This document shows positions 1 to 7,894 of a DNA stretch of 21,020 bases, one piece after another. Both the position numbers and the translations under genes were made by a program. Numbering within the stretch: the first letter of the stretch is position 1; each line of letters opens with the position of its first letter. Source of the stretch: Bacteroidales bacterium (GTDB lineage Bacteria > Bacteroidota > Bacteroidia > Bacteroidales > ML635J-15); assembly GCA_023228725.1 (NCBI GenBank), contig JALOAQ010000047.1, forward strand, positions 1 through 21,020. Reading direction: 5' to 3'. Below the pieces are notes generated by a model. It was given only the letters and a program-made list of their open reading frames with translations. It ran no database searches and was not told the origin of the DNA.

Positions 1-843
1 GAAAATCTTTCAAAATTTGAAATTTCTTTTGATTTTAAACAAATTAGAAAGCCAAAGTTAAATAACTTAGAACTTATAGCAATGAATTTAACAGCAGAGT
101 ATATGGGCATAAATTCTGAATGTCAGCTGTTTAGGGATATTAGTTCAACGTATCTATCATCCAAAATTGAAAGAAGTGTGTATAATAAAAGAAAGCGAAT
201 GCTTTTTCCATACATAGAAAAATTGCGAAAATAAATTGCCAATAAATTTAATGAAGATGAAGATATTTTTATTATAGATTCTATGCCTTTAGAAATTTGT
301 AAAAATGCAAGGGCCTCTCACAGTAGTATTTGTAAAGATCTTGATTATGCATTACCTGACAAAGGATTTTGTGCATCACAACAAATGTATTATTATGGAT
401 ATAAACTACACGGAATTTGCTCTTTAAATGGTGTTTTTCAAAGTGTTGAAATAACTCCTGCATCTGTTCATGATATACACATGCTTAAAGATATAAAATG
501 GAAATATAAAGAATGTACTGTCTTAGGTGATAGAGGCTATGTATCAGCAGATTACCAATTAAATTTATTTGAAACTGTGAACATAAAACTTGAAACACCA
601 ATGAGAAAAAATCAATTAGATTATAAAAAACAACCGCATGTTTTTAGAAAAAGTAGAAAGCGAATTGAAACGTTATTTTCTCAACTTTGCGATCAATTTA
701 GAATAAGACAGAATTTTGCAAAGTCATTTATTGGATTTAAAACAAGAATACTATCTAAGATAACAGCATTAACACTAATACAATACCTAAATAAATTCGT
801 TTTTAATAGACCTATTAATAAATTAAAGGTAAATTTGTTTTAA
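1..843 (+). pseudogene. IS982-family transposase, interrupted by an in-frame stop, 5' end outside window
   Basis: One reading frame is open from base 1 to the stop at 841-843 apart from a TAA at 232-234, where the text reads ...EKLRK-stop-IANKF.... The protein on both sides of the stop is continuous transposase, so a point mutation (for example CAA to TAA) is the simplest explanation. The DDE residues of IS982 transposases are present: D at 277-279 (IIDSMP), D at 529-531 (LGDRGY) and E at 667-669 (RIETLF). The part after the stop could restart at ATG 283, but that lies just after the first catalytic Asp, so the product would be inactive. The 5' end and left terminal repeat lie outside the window. 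Family call is by motif recognition; broken status is directly visible. Confidence 0.85.
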
Positions 844-844
844 A

Positions 845-859
845 TGCACAACGGGTTGG
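845..859. repeat. Possible right end of the IS982-type element
   Basis: TGCACAACGGGTTGG lies one base after the transposase stop. Read from the outside it begins CCAACCCGTTGTGCA, the sort of ACCC-containing terminus seen in IS982-type elements, and its position is right for a terminal repeat. The matching left end is outside the window, so the assignment is unproven. GCACAAC also resembles the R'' core of the attC-like sites described further on, so it could instead be half of a disrupted attC. Confidence 0.35.
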
Positions 860-1103
860 AATAATAATTTTTATATTATATATTCCTCATGTAAAAATTT
901 TCTTGTATCAATTAAGTATGTAAGCTCCCCCAAAAACTGGACAGTTTAAAAGTATAAAAAAAAGTATTAATTTTAAACTGTTACACACACGTTTCAACAA
1001 AAAGCATTCAAAACATAAAAAGTCCATTTGACGATTTATAAATTAACATTTTGTTTCTTCTACAGATAAATATGTTTATATTTGTTTAGATATAAAAAAT
1101 AAA
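860..1103. other. Non-coding stretch with insertion-sequence scars
   Basis: No convincing gene is present. It contains the string CCCCCAAAAACTGGACAG (927-944), which resembles the terminus of an IS3/IS481-type element, directly followed by a 10-bp perfect inverted repeat CAGTTTAAAA (942-951) / TTTTAAACTG (971-980). The remainder is AT-rich with no recognisable signal. It probably records past insertions next to the cassette array. Confidence 0.4.
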
Positions 1104-1181
1104 ACGCACCTAAAGGTTCGCCTATCCACCCAAATTTGGTGAGATAAGCGAAACAAAGGTGCGTGTATAAGGGAGTTATGC
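1104..1181 (+). repeat. attC-like site A (decayed), left edge of cassette 1
   Basis: ACGCACCT (1104-1111) pairs perfectly with AGGTGCGT (1157-1164), with partly complementary sequence inside (TTCGCCTATC against GATAAGCGAA). Ten bases beyond the right arm comes GTTATGC (1175-1181), the presumed R' core. A matching R'' core on the left was not found, so the site is partly decayed or was disrupted by the nearby insertions. The call rests mainly on GTTATGCACA being exactly repeated in inverse at the other end of cassette 1. Confidence 0.5.
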
Positions 1182-1274
1182 ACAATGCCACCAGCGACCG
1201 TGCTAACATCAACGAATGAACAAAAATCGACAGCAAACAAACCTACTCAAAAATAAAAATTGTAACTTTACAGA

Positions 1275-1958
1275 ATGGAACAAAAGGAGAAATTAACGAT
1301 AGAAAAACTGATAGAGGAAGCTCAATTATTTTGTATGGAACAATCTAAATTCCAACACAAAGAACTTTATGGAGTAACAGACGGTAAAGCAGTAGGAACA
1401 CTTATTGAACATAAATTCCAATCACACTTAAACGAAAAATATGAAGTTTTAGTAGGTTCTTCTGCAAGAGGAATAGACTTGCCTTCGGACGACATTCAGA
1501 CAGACATCAAAGTAACTTCCATAAAACAACCTCAATCATCTTGTCCTTTCAAAGACGCTAAACAAAAGATTTTCGGACTTGGCTACAATCTTCTTGTTTT
1601 TGTTTATGATAAAACAGACGACCCGACAACACAAACAGCAATCTTAAACTTTGTAAGTTGTTCATTTGTTCATAAGGAACGGACGGCAGATTATACAACA
1701 ACTTTCCGTTTGCGAGAAATGGTAAAAGACGGTGCAAACGAAGCAGACATTGTCGCTTATTTACAAGATAAGAATATTCCTGCGGACGAAATCACGTTAG
1801 CAAAAGTTGCTGAACAGATTTTACAAACACCACCCGAACAAGGCTACTTGACAATTTCCAATGCTTTACAATGGCGACTACAATATCAAAGAATTGTTGC
1901 CTTGACGGACGATATTCAAGGAATTGAAAAAATTGTAAGTTATAACAAACCACAATGA
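1275..1958 (+). CDS. Type II restriction endonuclease, PD-(D/E)XK fold (probable)
   Basis: A 227-residue protein, probably the nuclease of a two-gene type II restriction-modification system. A PD-(D/E)XK core is readable: E45 in GTLIEHKF, then ARGIDLPSDD with D68, then TDIKVTS with D77-x-K79, the usual spacing for metal-dependent restriction nucleases. The rest matches no subfamily I can name, so the recognition sequence is unknown. It ends in an ATGATGA overlap with the methyltransferase gene, so the two are translationally coupled. A TAACTTTA box resembling the Bacteroidota -7 element sits at 1264-1270 (one base off consensus), so the mRNA would be nearly leaderless if this ATG is right. 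The nuclease being first in the operon is unusual, because modification must protect the host first. The nuclease call is inference from motifs and the neighbour. Confidence 0.75.
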   Translation: MEQKEKLTIEKLIEEAQLFCMEQSKFQHKELYGVTDGKAVGTLIEHKFQSHLNEKYEVLVGSSARGIDLPSDDIQTDIKVTSIKQPQSSCPFKDAKQKIFGLGYNLLVFVYDKTDDPTTQTAILNFVSCSFVHKERTADYTTTFRLREMVKDGANEADIVAYLQDKNIPADEITLAKVAEQILQTPPEQGYLTISNALQWRLQYQRIVALTDDIQGIEKIVSYNKPQ

Positions 1959-3769
1959 TGAGAGTATTTGAAGCAAATATCACTCATCAGGTTTCGGATT
2001 ATCTAAACGATAATCTGAAAAATGTTGTGTCTATTGAAAAGGCTAATCAAAAAATGTATGAAGCCTTCGGCTTCATACATTTTTTTGATAATGATGAAGA
2101 TTTGCAAATACTCAAAGAAACTATTTCTATTTCTCAAAATATTGTTTCAGAACCTGACAGAGCCGAATATGGCGATTTTCAAACCAATACAGAATTAGCA
2201 AACAAAGTTGCGTTTCATCTTACTACAAAAAACATTTCGCCTAAAATTGTTATTGAACCAACTTGCGGAAAAGGAAATTTTATTATTGCTTCATTGAAGC
2301 ATTTCGATAACGTTAAAAAAGTTTTCGGAATTGAGATTTACAAGCCTTATGTTTGGGAAAGTAAATTCAATATCATTGATTTTTATCTGAATAATCCAAC
2401 TGAAAATAAGCCCGAAATTTCAATCATTCATAGTAGCGTTTTTGACTTTGATTTTAAAACTATTTCCAAAGAAAACAGCACAAAAGGAATTTTAATTATA
2501 GGCAATCCACCTTGGGTAACAAATTCAAAATTAGGCAGTTTAAACTCATCTAATCTTCCGAAAAAAGCAAACTTCAAAAATCACAATGGATTAGATGCAA
2601 TGACAGGAAAAAGCAATTTTGACATTGCCGAATACATTACTTTGATGATGATTGAAGTCTTTCAACATCAAAAAGGTAATATTGCTTTATTAGTTAAAAA
2701 TTCGGTTATTAAAAATATTGTGTTTGACCAAAATAATAACAAACATCACATTGCTGATATAGAAAAGTATTCAATTGACAGTAAAAAAGAGTTTAATGTT
2801 TCTGTGGAAGCATCTTTGTTTTATTGCAAACTAAATACTGAACCCGAATTTGAGTGTGCTGAATTTTCAATTTACACTACAAACGAATTAAGAACTATCC
2901 GAAGAACAAACAGAAGAAATGAAGAAAGAAAAAGCAATCGTTTTGGTTGGTTATCGGACAAGTTTGTTTCAAACATTGACAACTATTCCAATGCCGAACA
3001 AATTGACGGAAAATGTCCGTTTGAGTGGCGACAAGGTATAAAACACGATTGTTCGTCCATTATGGAATTGGATAAAGTGAACGGACATTTTGTAAACGGA
3101 CTGAAAGAAGAAATCAAATTGGAAAGCGATTTGGTTTATGGTATTTTAAAAAGTTCCGACTTGAAAAATACAGTCATAAAAGAAACGAGAAAACACACGA
3201 TTGTAACGCAAAAAAAAGTTGGACAGGAAACCAATTACATCAAATACGATTACCCGAAAACCTATCAATATTTAAGCGAACATCAAGACGTTTTTAATGC
3301 GAGAAAATCGAGTATTTACAACAACAAACCGCCTTTCTCAATTTTTGGTGTAGGCGATTATTCGTTCAAACCGTATAAAGTTGCTATTTCGGGACTTTAC
3401 AAAACCTTTCATTTTACACTTGTTTTGCCACAAAACGAAAAACCTGTAATGCTTGACGACACTTGCTATATGTTGGGATTTGACAAATTGGAGTTTGCCG
3501 TTTATTCGTTGATACTTTTAAACTCTGAAACGACAATGCAATTTCTGAAATCTATAACTTTTGCAGATGCAAAACGGACTTTCACAAAAGACGTTTTAAT
3601 GCGTATTGACCTTTTAGAGTTGGCTCAAACTATTGACAAATCTGAATTACAAAACGAACTGAATTACATAAACGAAACATACAATTTTAATTTGACTTTG
3701 GACTTGTGGTGCGACTTCATAAACGAAATGAAACCAATTGAAAGTGGACAAATGGAATTGTTTGCATAA
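1955..3769 (+). CDS. DNA N6-adenine methyltransferase of a type II restriction-modification system
   Basis: This 604-residue enzyme transfers a methyl group from S-adenosylmethionine to adenine in the recognition site, protecting host DNA. Motif order is that of gamma-class (TaqI-like) N6-adenine methylases: motif X at GDFQTNTELA (about 73-82), motif I at IEPTCGKGNF (100-109), motif II acidic residue in VFGIEIY (123-129), and the catalytic motif IV NPPW (184-187). The C-terminal roughly 350 residues hold the target-recognition region. No nuclease domain is fused, so cleavage is left to the upstream gene, which overlaps it. ATG 1955 and 1958 are both possible starts. The stop is 18 nt before the attC inverted repeat, so the gene fills its cassette to the end. 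Confidence 0.9.
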   Translation: MMRVFEANITHQVSDYLNDNLKNVVSIEKANQKMYEAFGFIHFFDNDEDLQILKETISISQNIVSEPDRAEYGDFQTNTELANKVAFHLTTKNISPKIVIEPTCGKGNFIIASLKHFDNVKKVFGIEIYKPYVWESKFNIIDFYLNNPTENKPEISIIHSSVFDFDFKTISKENSTKGILIIGNPPWVTNSKLGSLNSSNLPKKANFKNHNGLDAMTGKSNFDIAEYITLMMIEVFQHQKGNIALLVKNSVIKNIVFDQNNNKHHIADIEKYSIDSKKEFNVSVEASLFYCKLNTEPEFECAEFSIYTTNELRTIRRTNRRNEERKSNRFGWLSDKFVSNIDNYSNAEQIDGKCPFEWRQGIKHDCSSIMELDKVNGHFVNGLKEEIKLESDLVYGILKSSDLKNTVIKETRKHTIVTQKKVGQETNYIKYDYPKTYQYLSEHQDVFNARKSSIYNNKPPFSIFGVGDYSFKPYKVAISGLYKTFHFTLVLPQNEKPVMLDDTCYMLGFDKLEFAVYSLILLNSETTMQFLKSITFADAKRTFTKDVLMRIDLLELAQTIDKSELQNELNYINETYNFNLTLDLWCDFINEMKPIESGQMELFA

Positions 3770-3787
3770 GCCGACATAAAAAGGCAC

Positions 3788-3925
3788 TGTGCATAACAAG
3801 GGTTTTGCAAGAGAGCGGGTTAAGTGCTTCGTATGAAACTTTTTCGTAAATTTGAACATTCGGCTTCGTATCAAAGATAGTGCATAAAATCCGCTCCCTC
3901 GCAAAGCCCCGACCCGTTAGCCACC
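3788..3925 (+). repeat. attC-like site B between cassettes 1 and 2
   Basis: Cores are R'' GCATAAC (3791-3797) and R' GTTAGCC (3916-3922), 132 bp apart. Between them a long stem is formed by 3800-3818 and 3891-3909, 16 of 19 positions complementary with all three exceptions transitions. The loop side carries AGTGCTTCGTAT at 3823-3834, found at the same distance from R'' in site E. Recombination would fall between G3916 and T3917. Confidence 0.75.
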
Positions 3926-3944
3926 ATATTAAAGAACAGAAACC

Positions 3945-5981
3945 GTGAATAGACAAGAAGCTGAAATAAGATTAAAAAACACTTTTGGATTTGACCATTT
4001 TTATGACGAACAATGGGAAACTATTGATTTGTTATTTCAAGGAAAGAGAGTTTTATTAATTGAAAAAACTGGATTTGGAAAATCTCTTTGCTTTCAATTT
4101 CCTGCAACACAATTTCAAGGGTTGACTGTCATTTTTTCTCCTCTAATTGCATTAATGCGAGACCAAGTAAAAGGGCTTAATGAAAAAGGAATTAAAGCAA
4201 AATGCATAAATTCCGAACAGACATCAGAAGAAAATTCTCAAACAATTCAAGATGCTTTAAATGGTAAACTGAAAATCTTATATATAGCTCCTGAAAGACA
4301 AGAAAACCAAGAATGGATTGAAGCTACAAGAAGAATGAATCTGTCTATGATTGTAATTGATGAAGCCCATACAATATCAGTTTGGGGACACGATTTCAGA
4401 CCTGCATTTAGAAGAATTATAAACCTTGTTAAATTATTACCAGAAAATCTACCTGTATTGGCAACTACGGCAACAGCAACAAAAAGAGTACAGGAAGATA
4501 TTGAGAGACAAATTTCAGGAAATATTCAAACTATTAGGGGTGAACTTATTCGTGAGAATTTTCAATTATATGTAATTAAAGTACAATCTGAAGATGAAAA
4601 ATTATTATGGTTAGCTGAAAACCTGCCAGAATTGGAAGGAAACGGTTTAATATACACAGGAACAAGAGTTAACACAGAGATTTATTCAAGATGGTTTGAA
4701 TATTTAGGTATTGGTACAACTGAATACAATGCAGGTCTTGATTCTGACTCAAGAAAAGAAATTGAAAATGGATTAATGAATAATGAATGGAAAGCAGTTG
4801 TTTCAACCAATGCGCTCGGAATGGGAATTGACAAATCCGACATTCGATTTATTATACATACTCAGATTCCAGCTTCACCAATACACTATTATCAAGAAAT
4901 CGGGAGAGCAGGAAGAGATGGCAAACCAACTAAACTAATTCTGTTCTACAATTCAACAAAAGACGAAAACGGAATTGAAGAAGATTTCAAATTACCAAAA
5001 GCTTTTATTGACGGTGGTCGCCCAAGTATTAAAAATTACAACAAAGTAATCAATGTTCTCAAACAAGAACAATTAGGCGAACGACAAATAATGAAAGCCA
5101 CTAATTTGAAACAAACGCAAGTCAGGGTTATAAAGGCAGATTTAATTGAACAAGGAATAGTAAAAGAAGTTATTTACGGTCGCTCCAAAAAATATGAATA
5201 TCAATTCAATGCGCCGGAACTTAATACAAAAGCTTTTGATGAACTTCGGGAGCAAAAATTAACGGAACTAAGTTCAATGATTGAATATGTTAATACCGGA
5301 AATTCAAGAATGAAGTTTTTGTGTGATTATTTGGGCGATAAATCACATAATCACTACCAGAACTGTGATAATACAACTCTTGAACCATTTACACTAAATT
5401 CACAGCAAACAACAATACAAAAATTACAGGATTTTCGAGAATCTTACTTTCCTGAACTAATTGTTGAAAGCAAATATTCAAACATTGTTAATGGAGTTGC
5501 TTCAAGCTATTATGGTGTTTCAAGTGTTGGAGCAGCTTTACATCGGAGTAAATATGAAAATGGGGGAGATTTTCCTGACTTTTTATTAAAACTTACTTTG
5601 AAAGCATTTCGAAAAAAATATGGTCAAGAAAAATTTGACTTCATTTTTTATGTACCTCCAACTGAATCCGGTGATTTAGTGAAAAACTTTGCAGAAAAAT
5701 TATCACAAGTTCTGAAAATTCCTATTTCACACAAATTAATTAAAACTGGTGAAACTCAACCTCAAAAAGTTTTCAAAAATGGCTATCTAAAAAAAGAAAA
5801 TGTTGCTCAAAAATTCAGTTATTCTGAGCCAAACGAATTAGTGGGGAAATCAGTTATTCTATTTGATGACATATTTGATAGTGGTGCAACAATTAAGGAA
5901 ATCGGAAATGTTTTAACTAAATTTGGGGTTACAAAAATTGCACCTTTGGTAATTGCAAGAACTGTAGGTGGAGACATTTAA
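3945..5981 (+). CDS. RecQ-type DNA helicase fused to a C-terminal phosphoribosyltransferase domain
   Basis: A 678-residue protein starting at GTG. The N-terminal ~350 residues are a superfamily 2 RecQ helicase: Walker A EKTGFGKSLCFQ (40-51, Lys46), DEAH box (139-142), the aromatic-rich RecQ loop SVWGHDFRPAF (145-155) and motif VI QEIGRAGRDG (317-326). The RecQ zinc region is degenerate: where the usual cysteines are expected (about 449-477) only C460 and C474 remain and the first CxxxxCR becomes NTGNSR. The end (about 500-678) is a type I phosphoribosyltransferase-like domain with a clear PRPP loop VILFDDIFDSGAT (637-649). Housekeeping RecQ lacks this domain. With a DprA-like neighbour inside a mobile cassette, a role in defence or DNA uptake control is inferred, not shown. 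Confidence 0.85.
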   Translation: MNRQEAEIRLKNTFGFDHFYDEQWETIDLLFQGKRVLLIEKTGFGKSLCFQFPATQFQGLTVIFSPLIALMRDQVKGLNEKGIKAKCINSEQTSEENSQTIQDALNGKLKILYIAPERQENQEWIEATRRMNLSMIVIDEAHTISVWGHDFRPAFRRIINLVKLLPENLPVLATTATATKRVQEDIERQISGNIQTIRGELIRENFQLYVIKVQSEDEKLLWLAENLPELEGNGLIYTGTRVNTEIYSRWFEYLGIGTTEYNAGLDSDSRKEIENGLMNNEWKAVVSTNALGMGIDKSDIRFIIHTQIPASPIHYYQEIGRAGRDGKPTKLILFYNSTKDENGIEEDFKLPKAFIDGGRPSIKNYNKVINVLKQEQLGERQIMKATNLKQTQVRVIKADLIEQGIVKEVIYGRSKKYEYQFNAPELNTKAFDELREQKLTELSSMIEYVNTGNSRMKFLCDYLGDKSHNHYQNCDNTTLEPFTLNSQQTTIQKLQDFRESYFPELIVESKYSNIVNGVASSYYGVSSVGAALHRSKYENGGDFPDFLLKLTLKAFRKKYGQEKFDFIFYVPPTESGDLVKNFAEKLSQVLKIPISHKLIKTGETQPQKVFKNGYLKKENVAQKFSYSEPNELVGKSVILFDDIFDSGATIKEIGNVLTKFGVTKIAPLVIARTVGGDI

Positions 5982-5991
5982 AAGATTGATT

Positions 5992-7125
5992 ATGAGTAAG
6001 GAATTAACATATTGGTTGGCTTTGGCTCACGTTCCAAAGGTTAAAACAAAAAAGAAAAACGAAATAATTGTTCAACTTTTTGAACAGGGTAAATCTGTTA
6101 TTAACTTCTTTGAATCTGAGTATTCAGTTTGGGAAGATAGATATCAGTTAAATAAATCAGAAGTAGAACTATTCATAGATGCAAAGAAAGAGTTATCAAA
6201 TTATGCATTTATGGTTGAAGACCTTTTGGAACAGGGCTACAATATTCTTCCAATTACCTCACAGGATTATTCTCCAACGTTAAAAAAGAATCTGGGGAGA
6301 ACATACGCACCACCCGTAATTTATACAAAAGGCAATCTCCAAATAATGAAAGAGAAATCAGTTGCAATTGTAGGTTCTCGAAAGGCAAATGATAATTCAT
6401 TAGAGTTTACAGATAATGTTGCTAAGAATGCATCTAAAGATTATAAAGTTGTTGTAAGTGGTTTTGCTAAAGGAGTCGATAAACAAGCACTTGATTCCGC
6501 ATTAAAATATAAAGGTCAAAGTATTATTGTTCTACCTCAAGGAATTGCAACTTTTCAATCAGGCTTTAAAAAATATTACAAGCAAATAATTGATGGAGAT
6601 GTTTTAGTATTAAGTACTTTTTATCCTAAAGCTCCTTGGAGTGTTCAACTTGCGATGGCACGTAATCCGATTATCTATGGTCTTGCATCTGAGATATATG
6701 TTGCAGAATCAAGTGAAAAAGGTGGAACTTGGTCAGGCGTAATGGACGGCTTAAGAAAAGGTAGAATGATTTATGTTAGAAAACCAAATCCACGAGAGAA
6801 AAATGCCAATAATATTCTTATTTCAAAAGGTGGAAAAGCTGTTGATATTGCGGGTAATCTGACAACTTATGAAATTCAAGACGAAATTAAATCAATAGTT
6901 TCTGAACCAGACTTAAACAATACTGAAGAAAAAATAATTGAATTTTTAAAAACAGGTGTTTTTCCTGCTAAAAAGATTGTTGACACCTTGAAAATTGATT
7001 GGAGTTCAAGAAAAGTATCAGATTTCTTAAAAAATAGAAAGGATATTTTGACAGTAAAAGGGAAACCCCTAAGGTTCGCACATAAAGACAGGTCAATCCA
7101 AAAACAAAAAACTCTATTCGATTGA
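5992..7125 (+). CDS. DprA/SMF-family (SLOG Rossmann fold) protein, accessory paralogue
   Basis: A 377-residue protein. The central Rossmann domain follows the DprA order: VAIVGSRKAN, VVVSGFAKGVDKQAL, IIVLPQGI, then IYVAESSEKGGTWSGVMDGLRKGRMIYV. The N-terminal ~80 residues resemble the helical region of DprA and the C-terminal ~70 (EEKIIEFLKTG onward) look like its winged-helix tail. Housekeeping DprA binds single-stranded DNA and loads RecA, but this copy diverges at conserved positions (SGFAKGVD for SGLARGID). A GTG at 5968 overlapping the helicase gene is possible, but ATG 5992 begins the normal MSKELTYWLAL. It follows the helicase by 10 nt and must be co-transcribed. A shared function, perhaps sensing DNA or a nucleotide signal, is inference from the pairing. 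Confidence 0.82.
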   Translation: MSKELTYWLALAHVPKVKTKKKNEIIVQLFEQGKSVINFFESEYSVWEDRYQLNKSEVELFIDAKKELSNYAFMVEDLLEQGYNILPITSQDYSPTLKKNLGRTYAPPVIYTKGNLQIMKEKSVAIVGSRKANDNSLEFTDNVAKNASKDYKVVVSGFAKGVDKQALDSALKYKGQSIIVLPQGIATFQSGFKKYYKQIIDGDVLVLSTFYPKAPWSVQLAMARNPIIYGLASEIYVAESSEKGGTWSGVMDGLRKGRMIYVRKPNPREKNANNILISKGGKAVDIAGNLTTYEIQDEIKSIVSEPDLNNTEEKIIEFLKTGVFPAKKIVDTLKIDWSSRKVSDFLKNRKDILTVKGKPLRFAHKDRSIQKQKTLFD

Positions 7126-7140
7126 TTGTGAACTAAATAC

Positions 7141-7214
7141 GGTGGCTAACAATGTGTATAGTGCATAGCCGCCTTGCAGGACGGCAACGCACCATACACC
7201 AACCGTTAGGTGCA
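7141..7214 (+). repeat. attC-like site C between cassettes 2 and 3
   Basis: The clearest site. R'' GGCTAAC (7144-7150) and R' GTTAGGT (7205-7211) define a 68-bp element, within the normal attC range. GTGTATAGTGC (7154-7164) pairs with GCACCATACAC (7189-7199) at 10 of 11 positions, and an inner GCCG/CGGC stem (7168-7171/7182-7185) closes a small loop. R'' is complementary to the start of cassette 2 and R' is the start of cassette 3. Confidence 0.8.
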
Positions 7215-7453
7215 ATGCGCGCGCAACACGAGCAGTAGTGCGACTTTGAAGAAAATAAGATTGAAAGTTTTGCGAAATTTGACAATTCGGAGTAATCGGA
7301 CAATTTGTTTATAAAAAAGTTGGCTTTTGCCGTGTTCGCACACTCACACCGCACGCCAACTCCTCGCCCAAAAATAGGCTTCGCCATTTTTCGGCTCTGC
7401 CCACCCACCACCCTTCGGGTGGCGAGTTCCGACAACTTTGTAAAAAAATATCA
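7212..7453. other. Non-coding leader of cassette 3 with hairpins
   Basis: No gene is supported. 7227-7251 is a diverged copy of the inner part of attC-like site D (10338-10363). AGTTGGC (7318-7324) and GCCAACT (7355-7361) form a 7-bp inverted repeat. CCACCC (7408-7413) and GGGTGG (7417-7422) form a tight hairpin nested inside CTCGCC (7363-7368) / GGCGAG (7421-7426). The stretch may be a decayed second attC or an upstream structured region. Confidence 0.4.
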
Positions 7454-7494
7454 TTCGTAATTTTGCGAACAGAAAGAAAAAAGTTGTATCTTTG
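7454..7494 (+). promoter_or_regulatory. arsR operon promoter with candidate ArsR operator
   Basis: TATCTTTG (7487-7494) matches the Bacteroidota -7 box TAnnTTTG and TTTG (7462-7465) is a plausible -33 element, 21 nt away. The -33 lies inside the imperfect palindrome TTCGTAATTTTGCGAA (7454-7469), which recurs with two changes upstream of arsF. A repressor bound there would block RNA polymerase. Promoter call is by consensus; the operator is inference. Confidence 0.6.
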
Positions 7495-7512
7495 CAAAAG
7501 TTTTCAAAGACA

Positions 7513-7824
7513 ATGACAAAAGAAAAATTGACAACAGAACAAGAACAGTTAGCGAGATTTGCCAAAGCGTTAGGACACCCAATTCGTGTGGCAATTTTGC
7601 AAATGTTGGCAAAGCAAACTTGTTGCTATCACGGAGATATGTCCGAAATTTTGCCTGTAGCAAAAAGCACTTTATCGCAACATTTGAGCGAGTTGAAAGA
7701 GGCAGGACTAATTCAAGGAACATTCACACCGCCAACGGTTTATTATTGTATCAACCCAAAAAATTGGAAATTAGCAAAAGAAATGTTTAACAAAATATTT
7801 ATTGAATTATCAAAAACCGAGTAA
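7513..7824 (+). CDS. arsR: ArsR-family metalloid-responsive transcriptional repressor
   Basis: A 103-residue winged-helix protein of the ArsR/SmtB type, which usually leaves DNA on binding As(III). The recognition region SEILPVAKSTLSQHLSELKEAGLIQG (about 44-69) is typical. The Cys pair C37-C38 (KQTCCYHGD) with C79 could form the arsenite site, though this differs from the classical ELCVCD motif. A TTG at 7492 in the same frame overlaps the -7 box, so the ATG at 7513, some 18 nt downstream of the box, is the likely start. It is first in the arsenic cassette and probably regulates its own promoter and the downstream genes. Confidence 0.88.
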   Translation: MTKEKLTTEQEQLARFAKALGHPIRVAILQMLAKQTCCYHGDMSEILPVAKSTLSQHLSELKEAGLIQGTFTPPTVYYCINPKNWKLAKEMFNKIFIELSKTE

Positions 7825-7847
7825 GTAATCAAAATTTTTTAATCTTG

Positions 7848-7876
7848 CTGTTCGTTGTTTTGCGAAAGGCGAACAG
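7848..7876 (+). promoter_or_regulatory. Hairpin and second candidate ArsR operator in the arsR-arsF gap
   Basis: CTGTTCG (7848-7854) and CGAACAG (7870-7876) form a perfect 7-bp inverted repeat. Within it TTCGTTGTTTTGCGAA (7851-7866) matches the palindrome at the arsR promoter at 14 of 16 positions. It could be an operator, an mRNA stem separating arsR from the other genes, or both. Confidence 0.5.
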
Positions 7877-7894
7877 TAGCAAACAAAAGTAAAA

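Larger units (their letters stand above)
1176..3916 (+). mobile_element. Integron-type gene cassette 1: type II restriction-modification system
   Basis: This 2.7-kb unit lies between R' of site A and R' of site B. Its first bases, GTTATGCACA (1175-1184), recur as a perfect inverted copy TGTGCATAAC (3788-3797) at the start of its own attC site, as expected if the unit once closed as a circle. Both genes run in the attC direction. The last stop codon is 18 nt before the inverted repeat, matching cassettes 2 and 3. Confidence 0.7.
3917..7205 (+). mobile_element. Integron-type gene cassette 2: RecQ-phosphoribosyltransferase and DprA-like pair
   Basis: This 3.3-kb unit starts after G3916. Its end sequence GTTAGCCACC (3916-3925) recurs as a perfect inverted copy GGTGGCTAAC (7141-7150). 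Both genes are in the attC direction. Only 28 nt separate the recombination point from the first start codon and no promoter-like box fits there, so expression probably depends on transcription from the cassette upstream, as in classical integron cassettes. Confidence 0.7.

Noticed and set aside
5968..5991. GTG start for the DprA-like protein overlapping the helicase gene
   Set aside because: It would add METFKRLI, while ATG 5992 gives the natural start of the DprA-like sequence.
7141..7214. Interpreting the hairpins as plain intergenic REP-like repeats
   Set aside because: REP-type repeats do not explain why each segment's start is the exact inverse of its own end while different segments differ.
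7133..7565. Several minus-strand frames in the cassette 3 leader
   Set aside because: They overlap one another and the hairpins, are compositionally odd and match nothing recognisable.
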